DNA of 36,446 nucleotides from Halorientalis persicus (GCF_900110215.1 NZ_FOCX01000032.1:1-36446), one strand, 5' to 3'; counted from the first letter of the stretch, positions 23,970-31,441 are shown. The notes: generated by a model from the letters alone, not told the origin. Made by a program: numbers and translations.

Positions 23970-25613
23970 TCAGTTGTCGAAGCGGGCCTGCACGAACGGC
24001 TGGACATCCTCGATGTCGCCGAGGCGTGAGTCGCTGAGCAGGACCGCCTCGGTCTCGTCGATGGGTACCGAGAGGCTGATCTCCTTCGTGCGGCCGTAGC
24101 GGCCCTTGGAGACGACGACGGCGTTGACGATGCCCAGCATATCCAGTTCCGAAATGAGGTCGGTCACGCGGCGCTGGGTGAGCGTGTCGGCGTCGATCTC
24201 CTCACAGAGCCGCTTGTAGATGTTGTACACTTCGCCCGTGTTGATGTTGTGGACGCCGTTCTTTTCGAGCAGGATGATGGCGAACAGGACCAGTTTCGAC
24301 TGCGTGGGCAGGGTACGGACGACCTCGACCACCCGGTCGAGTTCGATCTTCTCCTGGGCGCGCCGGACGTGGTCCTCCTCGACGCGTTCGGTCTGGCCGC
24401 GCTCGGCGAGTTCGCCCGCCGTCCGCAGGAGGTCGAGCGCGCGGCGTGCGTCCCCGTGTTCCTGTGCGGCGAAGGCCGCACACAGCGGGATCACGTCGTC
24501 CGACAGCGCACCCTCCTCGAAGGCGTCGTCGGCGCGGTGCTGGAGGATGTCCCGGAGCTGGTTGGCGTCGTACGGCGGGAAGACGATCTCCTCCTCGCCG
24601 AGACTCGACTTGACGCGGGGGTCGAGGAAGTCGGTGAACTTCAGGTCGTTGCTGATCCCCATGATCGACACCCGCGAGTTGTCGAGTTCGGAGTTCATCC
24701 GCGAGAGGTTATAGAGCGTGTCGTCGCCGCTCTTCTCGACGAGTTTGTCGATCTCGTCGAGCATGATGACGACCACGCGCTCGTGGTAGTCGACGGCCTC
24801 GAAGAAGCTGTTGTACACGCGGTCGGTCGGCCACCCGGTCATGGGGACCTCCTCGAACTCCGCGCGGTCGTCGTCCAGGTCCTCGATCAGGGCGTCCAGT
24901 TCGTCGAGCGTGTCGACTGCGTCGATACCGGACCCCGACCCCACCGATACCCCGGTTTCGAGTGCGCTCCCGTCAGTCGATTCGAGCACGGAGGGGTTGT
25001 CTTCGGCCCGTTCGCGGAGCCCTTCCAGTTCGGCGATACGGTCGTCGATCACCTCGCGGTTCTTGTCGATGAACTTGTTGGCCAGCTGTGCGAGGACCCG
25101 GTACTGAGTGTCGGTGACCTCACAGTTGATGTACTGGACCTCACAGGGGACTTCGTACTTCTGTGAGGTGGTTTCGAGTTCCTCGCTGACGAACTTCGCG
25201 CTCGCGGTCTTGCCGGTCCCGGTCTTCCCGTAGATGAGGATGTTCGAGGGCGTATCGCCCCGGAGCGCGGAGACGAGGATCGTCGCCATGTTGTTGATCT
25301 GTTCCTGTCGGTGGGGAAGCTCCCGCGGCGTGTACGACGGGCGCAACACTTCCTTGTTCTCGAAGATCGGTGCGCCGCTGAGCAGGTCGTCGAACAGCCC
25401 ACGCGAGGCCTCGTCGAGGTCCTCGTCCTCGTCGACATCGTCGAGCACCACATCGTCCAGCGACGAGTCGGCGTCGGCCGCCTCGACGTCGACACTGGGT
25501 CGGCTCTCGCCGCCCGTGTCGTCGAGCGGTGCCTGCTCACCGGACGCGTCTCGCCCGTCTGGCTTCCCCGCTCCCGTGTCCGGTCCGTCGGATTCGTTCC
25601 CGCTTCCTGTCAT
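23970..25613 (-). CDS. orc1: Replication initiator Orc1/Cdc6 (oriC1 type)
   Basis: This 547-residue origin-binding protein recognises origin boxes and loads the MCM helicase. After an acidic disordered N terminus (1-75) come the AAA+ domain with Walker A YGKTGTGKTASAK (128-140), Walker B VVIMLDEIDKL, sensor 1 MGISNDLKF and the sensor 2 region EHGDARRALDLLRTAGELAE, then a C-terminal winged helix (SKLVLFAIILLEKNGVHNIN ... SKGRYGRTKEISLS). A 70-residue Asp/Glu-rich insertion before MTGWPTDRVY is usual in haloarchaeal orthologs. The ATG at 25613 is chosen; further upstream an ORB-like box overlaps its promoter, suggesting self-control. It is transcribed away from the adjacent origin. Confidence 0.97.
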   Translation of the reverse strand: MTGSGNESDGPDTGAGKPDGRDASGEQAPLDDTGGESRPSVDVEAADADSSLDDVVLDDVDEDEDLDEASRGLFDDLLSGAPIFENKEVLRPSYTPRELPHRQEQINNMATILVSALRGDTPSNILIYGKTGTGKTASAKFVSEELETTSQKYEVPCEVQYINCEVTDTQYRVLAQLANKFIDKNREVIDDRIAELEGLRERAEDNPSVLESTDGSALETGVSVGSGSGIDAVDTLDELDALIEDLDDDRAEFEEVPMTGWPTDRVYNSFFEAVDYHERVVVIMLDEIDKLVEKSGDDTLYNLSRMNSELDNSRVSIMGISNDLKFTDFLDPRVKSSLGEEEIVFPPYDANQLRDILQHRADDAFEEGALSDDVIPLCAAFAAQEHGDARRALDLLRTAGELAERGQTERVEEDHVRRAQEKIELDRVVEVVRTLPTQSKLVLFAIILLEKNGVHNINTGEVYNIYKRLCEEIDADTLTQRRVTDLISELDMLGIVNAVVVSKGRYGRTKEISLSVPIDETEAVLLSDSRLGDIEDVQPFVQARFDN

Positions 25614-25620
25614 AAACGTA

Positions 25621-25639
25621 CCCCTCTGTTTCGGGTGGA
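25621..25639 (-). repeat. Short ORB-like box in the orc1 promoter
   Basis: Read on the reverse strand it is TCCACCCGAAACAGAGGGG, which shares TCCACCCGAAAC and the GGGG end with the full boxes. It sits 8 bases upstream of the orc1 start codon, where Orc1 binding would block its own transcription. Confidence 0.6.
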
Positions 25640-25795
25640 GAGAGACACCTTGCGTCCCAGAAACAGCCCATGAGTCGACGAAGATCCGTTCTCCGCGGAA
25701 ATCGGGCGCTTCGGGGACGTCCAGTTGAACCACAAGAACCCGTGGTTGACGACCTATTAAATATTTCGATCGTTGAGGGCTCGGGCGGTCACAGT

Positions 25796-25909
25796 ATGGG
25801 TCTATTGCGGACGGTATCAGACCGGATAGTCGCCGGTCTCGACGCCTGGCGAGAGCGACACGAGTGTGACGAGTCGGGAAACACCCCGGTTTCGGGTGAA
25901 GCGGAGTGA
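25796..25909 (+). CDS. Possible 37-residue microprotein in the origin region
   Basis: The frame MGLLRTVSDRIVAGLDAWRE, then RHECDESGNTPVSGEAE, has a regular amphipathic helix followed by an acidic tail, which is more protein-like than the random frames around it. A strong AT element, TTAAATATTT (25757-25766), lies about 30-40 bases before the ATG, a distance expected for a near-leaderless haloarchaeal gene. The last codons contain an ORB-like box. I do not recognise the sequence. It could be a real small gene linked with origin activity or a chance frame behind an AT-rich site. Confidence 0.4.
   Translation: MGLLRTVSDRIVAGLDAWRERHECDESGNTPVSGEAE
25883..25899 (-). repeat. Short ORB-like box
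   Basis: On the reverse strand it reads TTCACCCGAAACCGGGG: the same core (CACCCGAAAC) and a G-run, but three bases shorter between them than in the long boxes. It overlaps the 3' end of the possible microprotein frame. Confidence 0.55.
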
Positions 25910-26042
25910 ACCAGCCCTGCCGTGGTCGGGATCGGTAGCCGAAACGTGACGGTGGCCAGGCTGAGTGAACGTCTCCGACCGATCCCGGCCCAGCCGTGGC
26001 GGCGTTATTGATTGTGGGCGCGCGTTAGGCCGATCGAGAACG

Positions 26043-26082
26043 TTCCATGCCATGTGTGTTCATTCCATGTCATGTGTGTACA
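26043..26082 (+). repeat. 20-bp tandem repeat, two copies
   Basis: Two adjacent 20-bp units (26043-26062 and 26063-26082), each of the form TTCCATG(C/T)CATGTGTGT(T/A)CA, with two differences between them. It is unrelated to the ORB motif and lies about 260 bases left of the left full box. Confidence 0.8.
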
Positions 26083-26343
26083 AACGGTAGAACACGTATG
26101 GCCGGAGCGATGGGATCGGGGGTCGACGCGGTCCGGACACGAAGGGAAGGGGTTCGGGGGCGAGGGAGTGGGACGGTTCGACGGGAAACGTCCGGGCTGG
26201 GATAGTCAAGTGAGTGATTCGCACCGGGACGCTGGTTGGAGACGAACCACGACTGGGGAGTGGACCGAACTGCATCGCGATCGAAAACCGACGGAGAAAG
26301 TGAGAGGGCAAGAGGGGTTCGACAGGAAAGGATGGGGTGGGTG

Positions 26344-26376
26344 GGAACCCCCCCACCCCTTCGTTTCGGGTGGAAC
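26344..26376 (-). repeat. Full origin recognition box (left ORB)
   Basis: On the reverse strand it begins GTTCCACCCGAAACGAAGGG and continues with a halophile-type G-string (GGGGTGGGGGGG). It matches the right box at all of the first 28 positions except one. The core faces the AT-richer segment and the G-string points away from it. Confidence 0.85.
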
Positions 26377-26407
26377 GGCGCGGGAAGGGGTGGGGGGACC
26401 CCCCTGT

Positions 26408-26545
26408 CTAGAGAGGGAAACGGTTAAGTTACCACTACAAAAACCAAACCCGTAGAACTTCGAAACACCTGTTCTTCTAGTGGAGCTAGTATGTTGTGTG
26501 GCTAGTCCTAGGGAAAACCGCTAGACTAGCGGAAACCAGGACTAG
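26408..26545. other. AT-richer core (probable unwinding element) with CTAG-rich nested hairpin
   Basis: This segment between the two full boxes is clearly lower in GC than its flanks: 35 of 60 bases are A or T in 26421-26480. It contains CTAG eight times. CCGCTAG-A-CTAGCGG (26518-26532) is a perfect dyad, enclosed by CTAGTCCT (26502-26509) and its complement AGGACTAG (26538-26545). The position is that of the duplex unwinding element. Confidence 0.75.
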
Positions 26546-26618
26546 AGGCGCGCTCCCGTGTGGTACCCTGCGTTCCCGACTGCGATCCGGTTCTCACCCC
26601 CGCCCCGTCGTTCCTGAC

Positions 26619-26651
26619 GTTCCACCTGAAACGAAGGGGTGGGGGGCTGCC
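26619..26651 (+). repeat. Full origin recognition box (right ORB)
   Basis: It begins GTTCCACCTGAAACGAAGGG and continues with GGTGGGGGG. It is in inverted orientation to the left box, with 242 bases between them. Confidence 0.85.
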
Positions 26652-26730
26652 GTTCCGGCCGGTCCCGTCCGGTTTCCCGCTCGAATCGTGGTGTCGACTA
26701 CCGTGTGGATCCCTCTCATCGACACCACCG

Positions 26731-26748
26731 CCCATCGTTTCGGGTCCA
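26731..26748 (-). repeat. Short ORB-like box
   Basis: On the reverse strand it reads TGGACCCGAAACGATGGG, keeping ACCCGAAACGA and a short G-run. It is about 80 bases right of the right full box and opposite to it in direction. Confidence 0.55.
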
Positions 26749-26972
26749 TCCAGTCGGCCCTGTCTGTGCCGCGCTTTTCGTCCCGGCTGTTCCCCGCTGC
26801 CATCCGACCGACCCGTCACTCCGGGTGTCTACTCCGATCGGTCCCTGTCCCACTCCCTCTGCTCCGTTACGGGCATCCTCCTGCGTCCATCCCGTCTTCT
26901 CTCGGCCGTCCCCGTCCCGTCTCCCTGTTTCGTCCGGATACGCTCGCACGGACCGAAAACCGTTCCACCGGA

Positions 26973-27065
26973 TACTATCGGAATATTTATGTATGTCTGA
27001 CGTACACTTAAGTAAATTCGGTCGGGAAGTACCCGCAGAAGCTCTCTCACGGAGAGAGCGGGAGG
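26973..27065 (+). promoter_or_regulatory. Promoter and 5' leader of the oap operon with hairpin
   Basis: A TATA-like AATATTTATG lies at about 26973, predicting a start near 27000 and a leader of about 70 bases, long for a haloarchaeon. In the leader GCTCTCTC (27041-27048), ACG and GAGAGAGC (27052-27059) form a perfect 8-bp stem with a 3-base loop, immediately before the ribosome-site candidate GGAGG (27061-27065). Confidence 0.55.
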
Positions 27066-27071
27066 CCCAGG

Positions 27072-27701
27072 ATGGGACTGATCACGGACATCCGAGACAG
27101 TATTTCGTCGTTGTTCTCGGCGCAGGACCCGAAGCGAATCGGTATCTACGGTCCACCAAACGCCGGGAAGACGACGCTGGCGAACCGCATCGCTCGCGAC
27201 TGGACAGGTGACGCTATCGGCCCGGAGAGTCACATTCCACACGAAACACGCCGCGCACGCAGGAAGGAGAACGTCGAGATCGAGCGCAACGGCAAGTCGG
27301 TCACCATCGACGTGGTCGACACGCCCGGTGTGACGACGAAGGTCGACTACACCGAGTTCCTCGAACACGACATGGAGAAAGACGACGCCGTCCGGCGCTC
27401 CCGAGAGGCTACCGAGGGCGTCGCCGAGGCCATGCACTGGCTCCGCGAGGACGTCGACGGCGTTCTCTACGTGCTGGACTCGACGGAAGACCCGTTCACG
27501 CAGGTGAACACCATGCTCGTTGGCATCATCGAGAGTCAGGACCTCCCCGTCCTGATCCTCGCGAACAAGACCGACCTCGAGGACTCGAACGTCCGTCGCA
27601 TCGAGAACGCCTTCCCACAGCACGAGACGCTGCCGCTGTCGGCGCTGGAGGGCGACAACATGGACGAGGTCTACGACAAGATCGCGGAGTACTTCGGGTG
27701 A
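27072..27701 (+). CDS. oapA: Era-like GTPase, origin-associated protein A
   Basis: This 209-residue GTPase has a complete G domain: G1 GPPNAGKTT (27-35), G3 VDTPG (82-86), G4 NKTD (165-168) and the G5-like SALEG. Between G1 and G3 a region HIPHETRRARRKENV probably forms switch I. There is no KH or other RNA-binding domain as in bacterial Era. Next to the haloarchaeal oriC1 this gene is conserved together with the two following ones and is known as an origin-associated gene (oapA). It is believed to affect replication from this origin, but its exact job is not settled. It reads away from the origin. Confidence 0.85.
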   Translation: MGLITDIRDSISSLFSAQDPKRIGIYGPPNAGKTTLANRIARDWTGDAIGPESHIPHETRRARRKENVEIERNGKSVTIDVVDTPGVTTKVDYTEFLEHDMEKDDAVRRSREATEGVAEAMHWLREDVDGVLYVLDSTEDPFTQVNTMLVGIIESQDLPVLILANKTDLEDSNVRRIENAFPQHETLPLSALEGDNMDEVYDKIAEYFG

Positions 27702-27707
27702 TAACGG

Positions 27708-28100
27708 ATGCCTGAAGTCAAAAAAGCCGGCGACGGCGACGACGGCGTACAGATCGACCTCATCAGCGGCGAGCGCATGGAGAACATGACCTCGATGGAG
27801 AAGATCCGGATGATCCTCGACGGCGTCCACGAGGGGAACATCGTCATCCTCGAGGAGGGACTCTCGCCCGACGAGGAGTCACGGCTCATCGAGGTCACGA
27901 TGACCGAGATCAGTCCCGACGAGTTCAACGGGATCGAGATCGAGACCTATCCCCAGTCCGGGAGCACGGACTCGGGCCTGCTCAATCGCCTGATGGGCAA
28001 CAACGAGACGAAGAAGCTGACCGTTATCGGGCCGGCCAACCAGATCGAGACGCTCCACAAGGACGAGACGCTGATCAGCGCCCTGGTCTCACGGAAATAA
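27708..28100 (+). CDS. oapB: DUF2073 protein, origin-associated protein B
   Basis: This 130-residue protein matches the DUF2073 family found only in archaea, with the typical block VQIDLISGERMENMTSMEKI, then RMILDGVHEGNIVILEEGLS and GIEIETYPQ. The end, KKLTVIGPANQIETLHKDET, is also conserved. No catalytic motif is visible. It follows oapA by 6 bases and its stop overlaps the next start (TAATG), so the three are one operon. The constant link to the GTPase suggests the two proteins work together, perhaps as a regulated switch. Confidence 0.85.
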   Translation: MPEVKKAGDGDDGVQIDLISGERMENMTSMEKIRMILDGVHEGNIVILEEGLSPDEESRLIEVTMTEISPDEFNGIEIETYPQSGSTDSGLLNRLMGNNETKKLTVIGPANQIETLHKDETLISALVSRK

Positions 28101-28849
28101 TGCCCCACCAGTGTACGAACTGTGGCCAGGTGTTCGACGACGGCTCCAAGGAGATGCTGTCGGGCTGTCCCGACTGTGGCGGGAACAAGTTCCAGTTCCA
28201 CGCCTCGACCGAGGACGTGCCCGCGGAACCGGAGCCGTCCGCCGAGCCACCGGACCCACCGACACCCGATAGCTCCGTGGCCCGCACCGTCGGGAACGCG
28301 GCCGCGACCGTCCGCGACCTGGTCGGCAGTTCGGGGTCACAGTCCGCAGGCGCGCCCGACGACGATCCGTCGAGCCGGGACCCTGCCCCGGCCGACTCCA
28401 TCCCGTCGGAGCCGGCTCCGGCGCCGGACCGAACGCCGGCCGACGCCCCTGCGTCCCGGGAGGACGCGGCACAGGCCGACGCCCGGAGCGAAGTCGTCAA
28501 CCCCGACGAGATCCCTGCGGGCAGTGACTCGCCCACGGGCACCGAGACACCTGCGACCGACGACACGACAGCGACCGAGAACGTCGAATCCGACGCGACC
28601 GGTCCGAGCGCCACGCCCGACCCGGCCGGCGATGCCGGCGGTCGCGTCGCCAGCGAACCCAGCGAGGACCGCCCGGACCTCAGCGAACTCCGGGAGGAAC
28701 TCAACGACCAGTTCGAGAGCATCAAGGTCCTCAGCCCCGGCCAGTACGAACTCAACCTGATGGAGCTGTACGACCGCGAGGAGTACATCATCGCCCTGCA
28801 GGAAGACGGGCGGTACACGATCCAGGTGCCCGAGAACTGGCACGATTGA
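28100..28849 (+). CDS. oapC: Zinc-ribbon protein, origin-associated protein C
   Basis: This 249-residue protein has three parts. Residues 1-32 form a zinc ribbon with CTNC (5-8) and CPDC (23-26). Residues about 40-185 are disordered, rich in Pro, Ala, Asp, Ser and Thr, with no fold visible. The last 60 residues, with LREELNDQFESIKVLSPGQY and ELNLMELYDREEYIIALQED, form a conserved domain ending in TIQVPENWHD. This layout is that of the third gene of the oap operon. A zinc ribbon and a long tether could join DNA or RNA to the other two proteins. The start overlaps the oapB stop by one base. Confidence 0.85.
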   Translation: MPHQCTNCGQVFDDGSKEMLSGCPDCGGNKFQFHASTEDVPAEPEPSAEPPDPPTPDSSVARTVGNAAATVRDLVGSSGSQSAGAPDDDPSSRDPAPADSIPSEPAPAPDRTPADAPASREDAAQADARSEVVNPDEIPAGSDSPTGTETPATDDTTATENVESDATGPSATPDPAGDAGGRVASEPSEDRPDLSELREELNDQFESIKVLSPGQYELNLMELYDREEYIIALQEDGRYTIQVPENWHD

Positions 28850-28953
28850 GCTCCCGCCTCTCGACGCGCTCGCCGTCTCCAGACCACCAGCCCGACCTCG
28901 CCGCCGGCCGGACCGTGGCTTTTTGACGCTTCCGACGGCAGCTCACGTCGTCG

Positions 28954-29196
28954 ATGGACAGTTCCGACGACCTCGGTCAGTTCACTACCGTCCTTCTGGG
29001 GGTCGTGATACTCTTTCTCCCGGCGCTTTTCATCGGCTTTGCCCTCGCGTTCCTCCAGTTCACCGAGGCGGTACTGCTGACCGAACTCTCCACGCTCGAA
29101 CTCGTCGAACTGTACCTCATCGAACTGGTCCTGTTCGGCGTCGCCATCTACCTGCTGTACCGACTGGCCGCGAGGCTCGGCGGTGTCGGCGAGTGA
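28954..29196 (+). CDS. Small two-helix membrane protein
   Basis: This 80-residue protein has two membrane segments: TTVLLGVVILFLPALFIGFA and LYLIELVLFGVAIYLLYRLA, joined by an acidic loop (TELSTLELVE). The short N terminus MDSSDDLG is acidic. I recognise no family. It follows oapC by about 100 bases and may or may not share its transcript. The composition and the clean start at the first helix support a real gene. Confidence 0.55.
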   Translation: MDSSDDLGQFTTVLLGVVILFLPALFIGFALAFLQFTEAVLLTELSTLELVELYLIELVLFGVAIYLLYRLAARLGGVGE

Positions 29197-29304
29197 CCGA
29201 GACACCGTAACCCGATTCGGCTCGGTCCGGTCCGAGTTCCTCGATTCGTCCGGGAGCGCCGCAACGGTTATACAAATGGCCGAGTATTGACTCCCCTGAG
29301 GACC

Positions 29305-29463
29305 ATGCCACACAGCGACCACTCCCACATCGACGAGTGGGCCGCGCTCGTGGGAGAAGATGTCGGGGACTCGGCTATCGACGAACTCGTCCGTGCGGGC
29401 GGTGACGAGGAGTCAGTGGAGATGCGGTATCGCGACGACGCGGGCGTCGGGACCGACTACTGA
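29305..29463 (+). CDS. Small acidic protein of 52 residues
   Basis: The frame MPHSDHSHIDEWAALVGEDV and on to RYRDDAGVGTDY has the acidic composition of haloarchaeal proteins. It is preceded by a GAGGA ribosome site and a TATA-like TTATAC about 30-35 bases upstream. No known domain is seen; the His-rich start might bind metal. It ends before mdh, which converges on it. Confidence 0.5.
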   Translation: MPHSDHSHIDEWAALVGEDVGDSAIDELVRAGGDEESVEMRYRDDAGVGTDY

Positions 29464-29586
29464 TCGGGAAGTAATAGACACGACGAGCGGGCAGCGGACG
29501 GTTCGTCGAAGTCACGACTGGCGACCGGAGTCGAAAGAAATCGAGTTCGAGGGAACCGGGGCCGCTGTTTCCCCGGTGCCGGCGGA

Positions 29587-30501
29587 TCAGGCGATCTTCT
29601 CGTACTGCTCGGAGAGCTTGTCGGCGGCCTCGTCGAGCAGTTCCTCCTCGTGGGCGGTCAGGTCCCAGTCGACGACCTCCTCGACGCCGTTCGCGCCGAG
29701 CTTGCAGGGCACGCCGAAGGCGGTGTCCTCGTAGCCGTACTCGCCGTCGAGCTTGATCGAGGCGGGCAGGACCTCGCCGGTGTCGTGAAGGATGGCCTCG
29801 ACCATGTGTGCGACGCCGGTGGCGGGACCCCACTCGGTCGCGCCCTTGCGCTCGATGACGTCCATGGCGCTCTCCTGGAGCTCTTCGAGGATCTGTTCCT
29901 GTTCGTCCTCGCTGAACTCGGGGTCGGTGCCGTTGACACGGACCTTCGAGAACACGGGGACCTGCGCGTCGCCGTGTTCGCCGAGGATCGTGGCCTCGAC
30001 GTTCCCGACGGGTTCGTCGAAGCGCTCCGAGAGGACGTAGCGGAACCGGGCGGAGTCGAGTCGACCGCCGAAGCCGATCACCTGATGGCGGTCGCGGTCG
30101 CCGACCTCGTACTGGTGGCGGTTCAGCAGGTCGACGGGGTTCGAGGTGGTGATCGAGACGAAGTCCTCGGAGTGGTCCTCGAGCTGGCTGATGATATCGT
30201 CCATGATCGGGGCGTTGTCGTCGGCCAGATCGATCCGGGTCTGGCCCGGCGAGCGTGGCAGGCCCGCCGTGATGACGACCACGTCGGAGCCGGCAGTGTC
30301 CTCGTAGGTCCCCTGCCGGATCGCCGTGTTGGAGTCGTAGGCCACCCCGTGGTTCGTGTCCGCTGCCTGCCCGATGGTGACGTCCTCCTGGTCCGGGATG
30401 TCGACGTAGACGAGTTCGTCCGCGATGTCGCGCAGGGCGATGTTGTACCCCGCTGCGGCACCGACCGTACCCGCCGCGCCCACTATGCTAACTTTCGTCA
30501 T
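29587..30501 (-). CDS. mdh: Malate dehydrogenase (LDH-like, haloarchaeal)
   Basis: This 304-residue enzyme interconverts malate and oxaloacetate with NAD in the citric acid cycle. It starts [20 protein letters not shown], the NAD-binding glycine loop, with the NAD-selective acid in VYVDIPD. Substrate arginines are in [10 protein letters not shown], the other in [10 protein letters not shown], and the catalytic His is in GEHGDAQVP. It belongs to the LDH-like tetrameric group. A TATA-like GAATTAAACTC at 30527-30537, about 30 bases upstream, fits a leaderless mRNA. Confidence 0.95.
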   Translation of the reverse strand: MTKVSIVGAAGTVGAAAGYNIALRDIADELVYVDIPDQEDVTIGQAADTNHGVAYDSNTAIRQGTYEDTAGSDVVVITAGLPRSPGQTRIDLADDNAPIMDDIISQLEDHSEDFVSITTSNPVDLLNRHQYEVGDRDRHQVIGFGGRLDSARFRYVLSERFDEPVGNVEATILGEHGDAQVPVFSKVRVNGTDPEFSEDEQEQILEELQESAMDVIERKGATEWGPATGVAHMVEAILHDTGEVLPASIKLDGEYGYEDTAFGVPCKLGANGVEEVVDWDLTAHEEELLDEAADKLSEQYEKIA

Positions 30502-30643
30502 ATCGGCTTGAAATCCCAGCCCCGGCGAATTAAACTCTTCTTTTTGGTCCGCGCGTCACTGCCGACGTGTCGTCGCGGCGTCCGGCTCCACTTCTCAGCT
30601 ACGCCCCGCAAGCCATTTTCGGCCCGACCGTCTCTACCCGTGT

Positions 30644-31411
30644 ATGAGCGACTTCGACAAGGAAGCCGAACGCGAGAAGTTGCGCGAGAAGTACGGGCGC
30701 GACGAGGACGATCGCGAAGCGACCGAGCGCATGAGCGACCTCCTCCTGAAGGGCGCGACGATGACCAACGCCCACTGTGGCACCTGTGGCGACCCCATCT
30801 TCCGCTACGAGGGCCAGGAGTTCTGTTCGACCTGCCAGGAGGTCGTCAGCGAGGCCGACGACCAGCAGGGTGACGCCGAGCAGCCAGCCGACGCCGACCA
30901 ACCCGCGGACACCCCAGCCGCCGATACGCAGTCCGCCGACGGTGCGACCGCCGACACGGCCGGTGGCGAAACCGAGCCCGCCAGCACGCCCGAGCCAGAC
31001 ACCACGAGCGACGCCGAGACGCCCCGAGCATCCGGAAACGGGCGAGTCGACGCCGGTGGCACCGCCACTGCGGGGGCGGCCGACGGACACGCCGACGCCG
31101 GACCCGCTCCGTCGACCACGGACACCTCCCCGGCGGACTGGACCACGAGCATCGACCCGTCGGTCGCGGACGCAGTCGAAACGGAGGGCCAGTCCGCGAA
31201 CACCGCACAGGCCACTGCGCCGGACCCGACGCCGTCCGGCGGAGGTGGGTCGAGCGCGCTCGCGGGCGCACGCGACTCACTCGAAGGGACCATCGTCCGG
31301 CTGACCCGACAGGCCGAGGCCAGCGACGACCTCGAACGGACGCGCGCCTATCTCGCGGCCGTCGAGGAGGCCGCCGACGCGCTCGCGGCCGTCAAACGAG
31401 CGGATCGGTAG
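30644..31411 (+). CDS. Autoantigen p27-like zinc-ribbon protein
   Basis: This is a 255-residue protein. Its N-terminal 70 residues (MSDFDKEAEREKLREKYGRD ... MSDLLLKGATMTNAHCGTCG) match the Sjogren/scleroderma autoantigen 1 family: a short helix, LLKGATM, and a zinc ribbon with CGTC and CSTC. The middle is long, disordered and very rich in Asp, Ala, Thr and Pro; the C-terminal 50 residues form a helix (RTRAYLAAVEEAADALAAV). In archaea the family is widespread and unexplained. It is divergent from mdh and converges with hef. Confidence 0.75.
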   Translation: MSDFDKEAEREKLREKYGRDEDDREATERMSDLLLKGATMTNAHCGTCGDPIFRYEGQEFCSTCQEVVSEADDQQGDAEQPADADQPADTPAADTQSADGATADTAGGETEPASTPEPDTTSDAETPRASGNGRVDAGGTATAGAADGHADAGPAPSTTDTSPADWTTSIDPSVADAVETEGQSANTAQATAPDPTPSGGGGSSALAGARDSLEGTIVRLTRQAEASDDLERTRAYLAAVEEAADALAAVKRADR

Positions 31412-31441
31412 GCATCGTCCCCGGGCGGTCCAGGTGGCCGC

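Larger units (their letters stand above)
25614..27071. other. Chromosomal replication origin (oriC1-like)
   Basis: This is a 1.46-kb stretch without any large gene between orc1 and oapA. It holds two nearly identical long boxes in inverted orientation (26344-26376 and 26619-26651) around an AT-richer core, plus three shorter boxes of the same motif. This is the standard plan of the haloarchaeal oriC1. The remainder contains G-rich sequence on the left and C/T-rich sequence on the right, a tandem repeat at 26043-26082 and one probable microprotein gene at 25796. Longer open frames in it are compositional artefacts. Confidence 0.9.

Noticed and set aside
26926-26976. Further ORB-like pieces (CTGTTTCGTCCGG, GTTCCACCGG)
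   Set aside because: Each keeps only half of the motif, so they are too weak to list as boxes.
26012-27011. Open frames of 147 and 171 codons inside the origin region
   Set aside because: They run through the ORBs, the G-strings and the CTAG core, have Arg/Gly/Pro/Ser-biased composition unlike haloarchaeal proteins, and show no domain. They come from high GC content.
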